The notes beneath the pieces are model-generated. The model saw nothing but the letters and a program-made list of their open reading frames with translations. It ran no database searches and was not told the DNA's origin. DNA of 64,000 nucleotides, from the NCBI RefSeq assembly GCF_021191705.1, contig NZ_JAIWPU010000010.1, positions 62,001 to 126,000 of the forward strand, given 5' to 3'. Below, piece after piece: positions 34,920 to 42,403 of the stretch. The position numbers and the translations under genes were made by a program. Numbering within the stretch: the first letter of the stretch is position 1; the number at the start of each line of letters is the position of its first letter. This stretch comes from Proluteimonas flavola. GTDB lineage: Bacteria > Pseudomonadota > Gammaproteobacteria > Xanthomonadales > Xanthomonadaceae.

Positions 34920-36860
34920 ATGGATGAGATGAGCATAGCGGGCCAGACGGCCAGCGATCCGGCGGCCGAACGTGTCGCGTTTGAAGAGATATTCAACCGC
35001 GCGATGATGTGGACGCCTGGGTATCGGGCTCCGTCGGCATGGACCGAACATCTGCCCTTCGCTTTCTGGCTGATGCAGACGGCCGCGCCGTCGAGTCTGG
35101 TCGAACTGGGCTCGCATTACGGAAGTTCATACTTCGGCTTTTGCCAGGCGATCCAGCGTCTCGGGTTGACGACGCGCTGTTACGCGATCGATACTTGGAA
35201 AGGAGACGAGCACGCGGGTTTCTATGGTGAGGATGTGTTCGGGCAGGTGAGGGACCACAATGCCGTTTTCTTCTCCGAGTTCTCGAGCCTTGTGCGGGCG
35301 ACGTTCGACGAAGCACTCGGGCATTTCGAGGACGGCAGTATCGACGTGCTGCACATCGACGGCATGCATACCGAGGAGGCCGTGCGCCACGACGTCGATT
35401 CCTGGCTGCCGAAGCTATCGGAGCGCGGCGTGTTGCTTATGCACGACACCAATGTGCACGAGCGGGACTTTGGCGTTTACAGGGTCTTCGCCGCATTGCG
35501 GGAACAGTATCCGTCCTTCGAGTTCCTGCACGGTCACGGGCTGGGTGTGGTCATGGTCGGCCCTGCGCAGCCGGAGGCGCTCAGGCGCTTGGCCGCGCTC
35601 GACGACGCGGCTACCAAGCTGGTGCGCGAGGCGTTCGCAAGGCTGGGGCGCGCATGCGCCGAATCGGTCGAGGGCATCGAGCAGGCCAAGAGGCTTCGAG
35701 CGTACATCGACGAGAATGATGCGCGTGGCAAGCGCATCGAGCAGAAGCGTGAGGAACTGACCCGGCTGATGGCGGAAGTTGCATCCGCGCATGCCGAACG
35801 CGATGCCGTCGGCACGCGCGCGCAGCGAGCCGAGAAAGATGCCAAGGCACGGCTCGAGCGGCTGGGCGTACGGGAACGGGAGATCGAAACACAGCGTGAG
35901 GAATTAGCCCGGCTGATGGCGGAAGTTGAATCCGCGCATGCCGAACGCGATGCCGCTGACGCGCGCGCGCATCGAGCCGAGAAAGATGCCAAGGCACGGC
36001 TCGAGCAGCTGGGGGTACGAGAACGGGAGATCGAAACACTTCGCGGGGAAGTGGCGGCCTGCCGTGTCGAATCGGAAGAGCTGCGCGCCGAATCCGCCGT
36101 GCTTTCCGGAAAGCTCGACAGCGCGGTGGAGGCGCGCCGCATGACTGATGCCGCCTTGGAAAAGATGCGGGAGGACTTTGCGGCGGCGCAGAGGCAGTTC
36201 GACAGCGCATCGCGGGCTGCTGCAGAAGCGAAGGTCGAAGTCGAAGCGCTGCAAGCGAAGAAGCAAGCAGCTGAAACGGCCCTAGATCGCGTGCTCGACA
36301 GCAGTCGCAGGCTCCAGGAAGAGTCCGAGAGACTGTCCGCTGCACTGGTCGATCGCTATGCCGAACTCGCATCGTTGACCAAGCGTCTGGAACTGGGGGA
36401 GCTTGGATTGCGCGACAGCCAAGCCCGGCAGCGTGATCTGGAGGCTCGTGCAACTGCGGCAGAGCAGGGCCGCGATGCCCTGCGCGCGGAGCTCCAGGCG
36501 CTTCGCGAGGACTGGATGCAGGTCTTGGGATCGAACTCGTGGAAGCTCACCAGGCCACTGCGTGGTGTCCGTCGCTTGCTCTCGGGGAGGAGCGCAGGCA
36601 CGAGCTCGGATCCGCATGATGCGCTGGTGTCGGAGATTCGGGCCTCGGGACGCTTCGACGATGCCTGGTATCTGCAGCAGAACCCCGACGTGGCGGCATG
36701 CGGATGGGACGCGCTGCGTCACTATGTCCTCTTCGGTGCGCGCGAAGGGCGCGACCCGTCGCCGGATTTCAAGGCAGCGGTCTACATTGCCAGGCATCCG
36801 GATGCGATGACCGGGCTGTCCAACCCGCTGATCCACGCCCTGCGAAGCGGGGCAGCCTGA
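34920..36860 (+). CDS. Methyltransferase with long coiled coil and C-terminal glycosyltransferase-associated module
   Basis: 646 aa. Residues 40-215 form a CmcI/Methyltransf_24-like domain: SLVELGSHYGSSYFGFCQAI (59-78), CYAIDTWKGDEHAG, IDVLHIDGMHTEEAV and GVLLMHDTNVHERDF. Residues about 245-535 are a nearly uninterrupted coiled coil that contains a 49-residue tandem duplication (278-326 and 327-375). Then SNSWKLTRPLRGVRR, and a C-terminal segment (about 575-640) with FDDAWYLQQNPDVAACGWDA and HYVLFGAREGRDPSPDF. Methyltransferase plus coiled coil beside an ABC exporter recalls WbdD, whose coil sets O-antigen chain length, but there is no kinase domain here. The stop overlaps the next start by one base. 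Confidence 0.82.
   Translation: MDEMSIAGQTASDPAAERVAFEEIFNRAMMWTPGYRAPSAWTEHLPFAFWLMQTAAPSSLVELGSHYGSSYFGFCQAIQRLGLTTRCYAIDTWKGDEHAGFYGEDVFGQVRDHNAVFFSEFSSLVRATFDEALGHFEDGSIDVLHIDGMHTEEAVRHDVDSWLPKLSERGVLLMHDTNVHERDFGVYRVFAALREQYPSFEFLHGHGLGVVMVGPAQPEALRRLAALDDAATKLVREAFARLGRACAESVEGIEQAKRLRAYIDENDARGKRIEQKREELTRLMAEVASAHAERDAVGTRAQRAEKDAKARLERLGVREREIETQREELARLMAEVESAHAERDAADARAHRAEKDAKARLEQLGVREREIETLRGEVAACRVESEELRAESAVLSGKLDSAVEARRMTDAALEKMREDFAAAQRQFDSASRAAAEAKVEVEALQAKKQAAETALDRVLDSSRRLQEESERLSAALVDRYAELASLTKRLELGELGLRDSQARQRDLEARATAAEQGRDALRAELQALREDWMQVLGSNSWKLTRPLRGVRRLLSGRSAGTSSDPHDALVSEIRASGRFDDAWYLQQNPDVAACGWDALRHYVLFGAREGRDPSPDFKAAVYIARHPDAMTGLSNPLIHALRSGAA
35751..36044 (+). repeat. 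147-bp tandem direct duplication inside the coiled-coil methyltransferase gene
   Basis: Two successive 147-bp units (35751-35897 and 35898-36044) are nearly identical in DNA, starting GAGGAACTGACCCGGCTGAT and GAGGAATTAGCCCGGCTGAT. Each encodes 49 residues, exactly seven heptads, so the coiled-coil register is preserved. The high DNA identity points to a recent duplication. Confidence 0.92.
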
Positions 36861-39802
36861 TGGAGCAGGTCTGCAACGGCGTCGAGGAGATCCGGAACTC
36901 GGCGCTGTTCGATGCGCACTGGTACGTCCAGACATTCCCGGACGTGCCGCGGACTGGCCTGGACCCGGCCTATCACTACCTGCGTTTCGGACGCACGCTC
37001 GAGCGCAGTCCGTCCCTTCGGTTCGACGCGGTCAAGTATGTCGAGCAGCACGCCGACGTCGCCGCCACCGATGCCAACCCCCTGCTTCACTACATCCGAC
37101 ATGGCCGGACGGAAGGGCGCAGCATCTATGCGACCGACCTGGCCACTTCCGACCTGCCGCCCGACTTGCCCGCGCTGCTGGCGGCGCCCTACGTCTTCGA
37201 TGCTGACCAGTTGGGGCCGTTTTCGGATCGACTACTGCAGGGAATCACGGTGCCTTCCATCAGCGTGGTCATGCCGACCTGGAACCGGCGTGGCGTGATC
37301 GGTCGGGCGTTGCGTTCGGCATTCGACCAGCGACTTCCGGCGCACGAAGTGATCGTAGTCGACGATGGCAGCGTCGACGGCACCGCGGATTACCTGCGAG
37401 AGTGTTTTGCCGGAGAGGTCGCAAACGGTCGACTGGTGATACTCGAAGGCGAGCGCGGAGGCGTATCTGCGGCACGCAATCGCGCGCTTGCGGTCGCGCG
37501 TTCGCAGTACATCGCCTACCTAGACAGCGACAACACATGGCATCGGGATCATTTGCTGCTCACCGTGGGGGTGCTGGCCGCGAGCGCCGCCCCATGCAGT
37601 GCGTACAGCGCGGTGCGGATCAATCGCGCCGGTGACGATGCCCGGACGATCCTCAGCAAGCGGTTCAACCGCGATACGCTGTTGCGCGGCAATTTCATCG
37701 ACCTCAACGCCTTCGTCCACCATCGCTCGCTCTACGAGCGTCACGGGGGCTTCGACAGCAGCCTGCGTCGTCTAGTGGACTGGGACCTCGTCATCCGCTA
37801 CACGGATGGTCTGCCATCCGTCCGCGTGCCGGCGGTGACGGTCGAGTACTACCTAGACGAAGCTGGCCTCGGGAACATCACGTTCACCGAGCGAATCGAG
37901 GCGGCGCGCGACGCCATTTTCGTCAAGCATGCTCGCGAACTCGTGGATCGCCGGATCCTCGTCCCGGCGCAGATCGATCGCATGCGTGCCCGGGTCAGTC
38001 TGGCGAAGGTAGCCCCTGGCGTCGCATCACAAGACAAGAGTCCTGCCGTCCGTCCGGACACCGCCGTCGAGGCCCGATTCTGCGTGATGCTCGGGTCGGG
38101 CGCGGCTGCCGCGAGTCTTCCCGATCTCGGTGAGTTGGATGCGCCGGTGGTAGTCATGACGCCGGACGGCGCGACGGTCCGCGTCCTTTCTTCGTCGGAT
38201 CCGGTGATTGCGGCGGATGCGCGCCTTCCTGTGCCGCCTGCGGGGGTCTACTGGTGTCCGGATCTGCGCCAGCCGCTGCCGGGCATCGATCAGCTGCGCG
38301 CGATGTTTCTGGCGATCGCGACGTCCAAGGTCGAGATGGCGATGCTGTCGTACGCGCTCGAGGGCACGGAGGACATCGAGGTGGCATGCCTGCAGAACCA
38401 GGTCATGGTCGGTACCCGACTCCTGCACCGATGGCGCGATACGGGGCGGGACATGCGCCTCGATGGACATGTCGCCAAGGTGCTCAGGATGCTGCCAGCG
38501 CCGGTCGACTGCACGCATCGGGTGTCACTGCGGTCGCTCCTGGGCGAAGGGATCGAGATCGATCCCAGGCATCTGCTGGTCCGTGAAGCGGGTGCCGGCG
38601 CGGGCCTGCCTGCACGCCGCCGCCCGCTTCCCGCGCGGCGCGCCTCCCTGTCCCGGCCGGTGGTGCTTGTATTGCCCATGAAGGTTGCGGTGGGGGGCGT
38701 GGAGCGCAATACCATCGAGATCATGCGTGCGCTCAAGGACGAGTACGCGTTCGTGTACGTCACCATGGAGAAGGTGTTCGCGCAGCAAGGTAGCCTTGCG
38801 GCACAAGTCGGCGAAGCGGCGAGCCGACTCATCGACATGGCGGAGTGCTCTTGGCACGAGGCCTATCTGGAACTGCTCGCAATGCTGCGTGACGTCTACG
38901 CGCCTGACGTGGTCTGGATCTGCAACGGCTCGATGTGGCTGTGCGCGAACGCCAGCAAGGTCCGAGAGGTGTTCCACGACGTGCCGATCGTCGACCAGCA
39001 GGTCTACGATGTCGAAGAAGGCTGGATCCGGCGCTACAGGGAAGCGGGTATCCAGTCTTTCGACCGTTTCGTCGCGATCAATTCACGGATCCGCAAACGC
39101 TTCGTCGACGAGTTCGGAATGGACGCGAATCGGATCGATCTGATCTATTCGGTGATCGACTCGGAGCGGTTCCGTCGCGAGAAGGCTTCGCTGCCCTCGC
39201 GCGAGGCGCTGCGCCGCGCGTTCGACCTGCCTCTCGACCGCAAGGTGTTCGCGTTCATGGGGCGCTTGGTGGAGCAGAAACGGCCACTGGACTTTCTCGA
39301 GATCGCCCGGCTGCGGGCGCGTTCCGATGAGCTCTACGTCCTGGTGGGCAATGGCGTGCTTTCCGCCGAAGTGGAAACCTGGATCAGTGAGCACACGGAG
39401 GTTGCTGTCCGTTGGATCCCCTACATCGAACATACCGCCGGTTTCTGGGCGGCCATCGATGGTCTCGTCGTGACCTCTGCCTATGAAGGCCTGCCCATCG
39501 CAATGCTCGAAGCTCTGGCGATGGGGGTGCCCGCGATCTCGACCGATGTGGGCGATATCGCGCTGGTGCTTGAACAGCACGGAGCGGGTGTGGTGGTCGA
39601 CGAGATCGGCAATCCCGCTGCATTCGCAGCCTGCATGGATGAATGGATCGGAACATTGGCGGCGCGCCAGGCGCATCTGGTCGAAGAGTCGGAGCGGATA
39701 CTCGATCGTTTTTCGGCCCGACAGACCGCTATCCTCTACAGCGAGAGTTGGTCAAGGGCGATCAGGGAGCGTCGCGCAGGACGCATCGAGGGGAACGGCT
39801 GA
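36860..39802 (+). CDS. Two-domain glycosyltransferase (GT2 plus GT4) with N-terminal PDV/HY module
   Basis: 980 aa from the ATG at 36860, which overlaps the previous stop (TGATG). Residues 15-90 hold two copies of a short module (FDAHWYVQTFPDVPRTGLDP, then YHYLRFGRTLERSP; then NPLLHYIRHGRTEGRS). Residues 133-380 are a GT2 domain: SISVVMPTWNRRGVIGRALR, VIVVDDGSVDGTADYL and the DSD motif (222-224). Residues about 380-595 are unassigned. Residues about 600-970 are a GT4 domain: MKVAVGGVERNTIEIM, FMGRLVEQKRP (near 798-808) and the nucleotide-sugar site EGLPIAMLEALAMG (Glu876/Glu884). It probably adds two sugars in sequence; donors and linkages are unknown. Confidence 0.85.
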   Translation: MEQVCNGVEEIRNSALFDAHWYVQTFPDVPRTGLDPAYHYLRFGRTLERSPSLRFDAVKYVEQHADVAATDANPLLHYIRHGRTEGRSIYATDLATSDLPPDLPALLAAPYVFDADQLGPFSDRLLQGITVPSISVVMPTWNRRGVIGRALRSAFDQRLPAHEVIVVDDGSVDGTADYLRECFAGEVANGRLVILEGERGGVSAARNRALAVARSQYIAYLDSDNTWHRDHLLLTVGVLAASAAPCSAYSAVRINRAGDDARTILSKRFNRDTLLRGNFIDLNAFVHHRSLYERHGGFDSSLRRLVDWDLVIRYTDGLPSVRVPAVTVEYYLDEAGLGNITFTERIEAARDAIFVKHARELVDRRILVPAQIDRMRARVSLAKVAPGVASQDKSPAVRPDTAVEARFCVMLGSGAAAASLPDLGELDAPVVVMTPDGATVRVLSSSDPVIAADARLPVPPAGVYWCPDLRQPLPGIDQLRAMFLAIATSKVEMAMLSYALEGTEDIEVACLQNQVMVGTRLLHRWRDTGRDMRLDGHVAKVLRMLPAPVDCTHRVSLRSLLGEGIEIDPRHLLVREAGAGAGLPARRRPLPARRASLSRPVVLVLPMKVAVGGVERNTIEIMRALKDEYAFVYVTMEKVFAQQGSLAAQVGEAASRLIDMAECSWHEAYLELLAMLRDVYAPDVVWICNGSMWLCANASKVREVFHDVPIVDQQVYDVEEGWIRRYREAGIQSFDRFVAINSRIRKRFVDEFGMDANRIDLIYSVIDSERFRREKASLPSREALRRAFDLPLDRKVFAFMGRLVEQKRPLDFLEIARLRARSDELYVLVGNGVLSAEVETWISEHTEVAVRWIPYIEHTAGFWAAIDGLVVTSAYEGLPIAMLEALAMGVPAISTDVGDIALVLEQHGAGVVVDEIGNPAAFAACMDEWIGTLAARQAHLVEESERILDRFSARQTAILYSESWSRAIRERRAGRIEGNG

Positions 39803-40749
39803 TGCTGGTGTCGGTGGTCATTCCCAGCTACAACCACGAGCGCTTCCTGCGCCAAGCGGTCGACAGCGTGTTATCGCAGAGCCATCGCCGGATCGAACTG
39901 GTCGTGGTGGACGACGGCTCCCGCGACGGATCGGTAGGGCTCCTCAAGCAGATCCACGACCCGCGGCTCGTCGTGCACGTCCAAGAGAACCAGGGGGCCC
40001 ATGCCGCGATCAATCGTGGTCTTGCACTCGCCCAGGGCGACGTGCTCGCGATCCTGAATTCGGACGACGTGTTTCACCCGGACCGGATCTCGACCTGCGT
40101 GCGCGCGCTCGATGACGAAGGCTCCGATCTGGTGTGCACCTGGATCGAGGTCGTCGATGCCGACGGCACGAGCAAGGGTATCAAGCAGGGCTGGAAGAAC
40201 ATGCGGCCGGGATGGGCGTCGGCTTCCGGACCTGAGGCGTTCTGGTCCGGGGAGGATTTCACGCTGAACCTTCTGGCCGGGAATTTCGTCTCGACGACCA
40301 GCAACATCGTGATGCGCCGCAGTGTCTACGATCGCGTCGGGGGCATGCGCAACCTGCGCTTCGCCCACGACTGGGATTTCATGCTGCGTGCAGCGGGCGA
40401 AGTGATGTGCGGAATCGTACCCAGGCCGTTGATGCAGTACCGGCTGCACGGTTCCAACACGATCACCAGCAACCGCGCCTGGATGCTGTTCGAGGCCTGC
40501 TGGGTGCTCGCGGCCAACTTCCATCGTTTCGAAGGCCGCCGGCTTTATGCGCAGGACGACGTGCAGGACCAGATTGCGATGGTGCGCGCGATCGCGGCGT
40601 CGGTCCGGGTCGGCGGCTGCGACCGGTTGCTGTGGATGTTGCGCCAGTACCTCGATGCCCGGCGTGCCGCAGGCGATCCTGCGCCGGATGAAGCGCTACT
40701 GGAAGATGCGGTGCTGCGACAGGCCTTCATCGAACTGGTGGATGCGTGA
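39802..40749 (+). CDS. Family 2 glycosyltransferase
   Basis: 315 aa beginning at the ATG overlapping the previous stop. GT-A fold: LVSVVIPSYNHERFLRQAVD (2-21), LVVVDDGSRDGSVGLL, the DXD-type motif LNSDDVFHP near residue 85-93, and a later FAHDWDFMLRAAGEVMCGIV with the catalytic-acid region, typical of GT2 enzymes in surface polysaccharide loci. There is no membrane segment; it acts on the cytoplasmic face. The sugar donor is unknown. The downstream epimerase starts within its last codons (GTGA overlap). Confidence 0.9.
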   Translation: MLVSVVIPSYNHERFLRQAVDSVLSQSHRRIELVVVDDGSRDGSVGLLKQIHDPRLVVHVQENQGAHAAINRGLALAQGDVLAILNSDDVFHPDRISTCVRALDDEGSDLVCTWIEVVDADGTSKGIKQGWKNMRPGWASASGPEAFWSGEDFTLNLLAGNFVSTTSNIVMRRSVYDRVGGMRNLRFAHDWDFMLRAAGEVMCGIVPRPLMQYRLHGSNTITSNRAWMLFEACWVLAANFHRFEGRRLYAQDDVQDQIAMVRAIAASVRVGGCDRLLWMLRQYLDARRAAGDPAPDEALLEDAVLRQAFIELVDA

Positions 40750-41678
40750 CCGGACTGCATCCCGGGGACGGGTCCATCGCGGTCGCTGGCGCGGGAGGCT
40801 TCATCGGCACCAACCTCTTGCGCGGTCTGACGGCGCGGGGCCATCGCGTGCATGCGTTAAGCCGGTCGTGGATGGTGCCGCCGGAGGGGCTGGCGCTCGC
40901 GCTGGATGGCGATGCCGGCACACCTGGCGTGCTGGAATTACTGGTCGAAGGCTGCCAGGCGCTGGTGTACCTGCCGCATGGCTCGCTTCCCGGGACCGAC
41001 CTGCAGACCGCGGGCCAGGACATGCTGAAGGGGCTGGCGCTGGCGTCCCGCATCGCGGACATCTGCGTGGAGCGGAGCCTGCGGCTGGTGTATGCCTCCT
41101 CGGGAGGAACGGTTTATGGGTCGGATGTCGCTGTACCGACGTCTGAGGACGCTGCCTGCAATCCGATCACGATGTATGGCGCGGGAAAGTTGGCCATGGA
41201 GAACGTGCTGCGCGTTCATGCGTGGCAACGCGGCCTGGATCTGCGGATCCTGCGCATCAGCAATCCGTATGGACCGTGGCAGCTCGGCCGGAAGGGCCAA
41301 GGCGTTATCGGAACCTGGCTTGAACGTGCGCTCGCCGGTGGTGCGATCGAGATCTGGGGCGACGGGTCGGTAGTGCGCGACTATGTGTACATTGACGATG
41401 TGGTTGCCGCGATGCACGCGGTGCTTTCACATGCTGGACCTGAGCGCATATTCAACATCGGATCGGGCGACGGCACCAGCCTGCGCGAGATCCTCGATCT
41501 GATACAAGCCCTCTGCCCTGTCGATGTCGTTCACCGTGCCGCCCGGCCGGTGGATGTTCCGGTCAGCGTGCTGGATGTTTCTCTGGCACGTGCGGCTCTG
41601 GGATGGTGTCCGCAGGTTTCGATTCGCGAGGGCCTGTGTCGTACCCTTGAATGGCTGCAGCATCGTTCTTCCCCCTAG
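40746..41678 (+). CDS. NAD-dependent epimerase/dehydratase (extended SDR)
   Basis: 310 aa starting at a GTG that overlaps the upstream stop. The NAD-binding GAGGFIGTNLLRG lies near residues 15-27, VYASSGGTVYG supplies the Ser/Thr, and the catalytic YxxxK is MYGAGKLAM; RISNPYGPWQ and VRDYVYIDDVVAAM follow. It resembles UDP-glucose/UDP-N-acetylglucosamine 4-epimerases and related nucleotide-sugar enzymes; the substrate cannot be fixed. It makes a precursor for the locus. Confidence 0.88.
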   Translation: MTGLHPGDGSIAVAGAGGFIGTNLLRGLTARGHRVHALSRSWMVPPEGLALALDGDAGTPGVLELLVEGCQALVYLPHGSLPGTDLQTAGQDMLKGLALASRIADICVERSLRLVYASSGGTVYGSDVAVPTSEDAACNPITMYGAGKLAMENVLRVHAWQRGLDLRILRISNPYGPWQLGRKGQGVIGTWLERALAGGAIEIWGDGSVVRDYVYIDDVVAAMHAVLSHAGPERIFNIGSGDGTSLREILDLIQALCPVDVVHRAARPVDVPVSVLDVSLARAALGWCPQVSIREGLCRTLEWLQHRSSP

Positions 41679-41719
41679 CGGGTGCCTCTTTCGCCAATGA
41701 AGATGCAGGAGTGTTTTCG

Positions 41720-42322
41720 ATGGGTGAGTCAGGATTTCTCGAAAGCGCGCGGCCCCTCATGTCCCTCGCTGAGGAAATGGCCTTCAAGGATGCGCTGCAG
41801 GGCGTGGAAACCTACGTCGAGTTCGGATGCGGGGGCTCGAGCGCATTGGCGCTTCGCAGCGGCGTATCGCGCCTGTACATTACCGAATCGGATCGTGACT
41901 GGGTCGCCAGGCTCAGGAGCGACGCCCAGTTCAATGCGCTCGAGCGCGCTGGCGCGATCGTCTGCTCGGTGCCCGACCTCGGTCCGATCGGCTCCTGGGG
42001 CTGGCCGAAGGACCGCAGTCGCATCGAGAACTGGCGTGACTATTCGAGCGGGATATGGTCGCGCGTCGATGCGCCGGTGGACCTGGTGTTTGTCGACGGC
42101 CGGTTCCGGGTGGCCTGCACCCTGTCGTCAATCCTTTGCAGCCCGGATGGGCAACGCATCGCGGTGCATGATTTCTGGGCACGCACGCACTACCACGTCA
42201 TACTCGACTATCTCGAAACCGAGGTGCAAGTCGGCACGCTCGGCGTCTTTCGCGTCAAGCATGGCGCGGATCGTCGGCAAGTGTTCCTGCGCTATCTCGA
42301 GTACATGCACGTGCCCGACTAG
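41720..42322 (+). CDS. Methyltransferase-like protein of the glycan locus, function unknown
   Basis: 200 aa from the ATG at 41720, chosen because AGGAG stands eight bases before it; an upstream start at 41651 would overlap the epimerase gene by 28 bp. The fold suggests a SAM-binding Rossmann core: VETYVEFGCGGSSALALRSG (near 30-49), YITESDRDWVARLRSD, and a later VDLVFVDGRFRVACTLSSIL, IAVHDFWARTHYHVIL. Similar short proteins occur in O-antigen clusters but their activity is not established. It could be an inactive or specialised methyltransferase. Confidence 0.65.
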   Translation: MGESGFLESARPLMSLAEEMAFKDALQGVETYVEFGCGGSSALALRSGVSRLYITESDRDWVARLRSDAQFNALERAGAIVCSVPDLGPIGSWGWPKDRSRIENWRDYSSGIWSRVDAPVDLVFVDGRFRVACTLSSILCSPDGQRIAVHDFWARTHYHVILDYLETEVQVGTLGVFRVKHGADRRQVFLRYLEYMHVPD

Positions 42323-42403
42323 TGTGGAGGCAGCGGAACATCCGCTGCGACCGGTCTCCATGGAGACCGGTGTTCCGATGCGCACTTCCGCGAAGGAAGC
42401 GAA

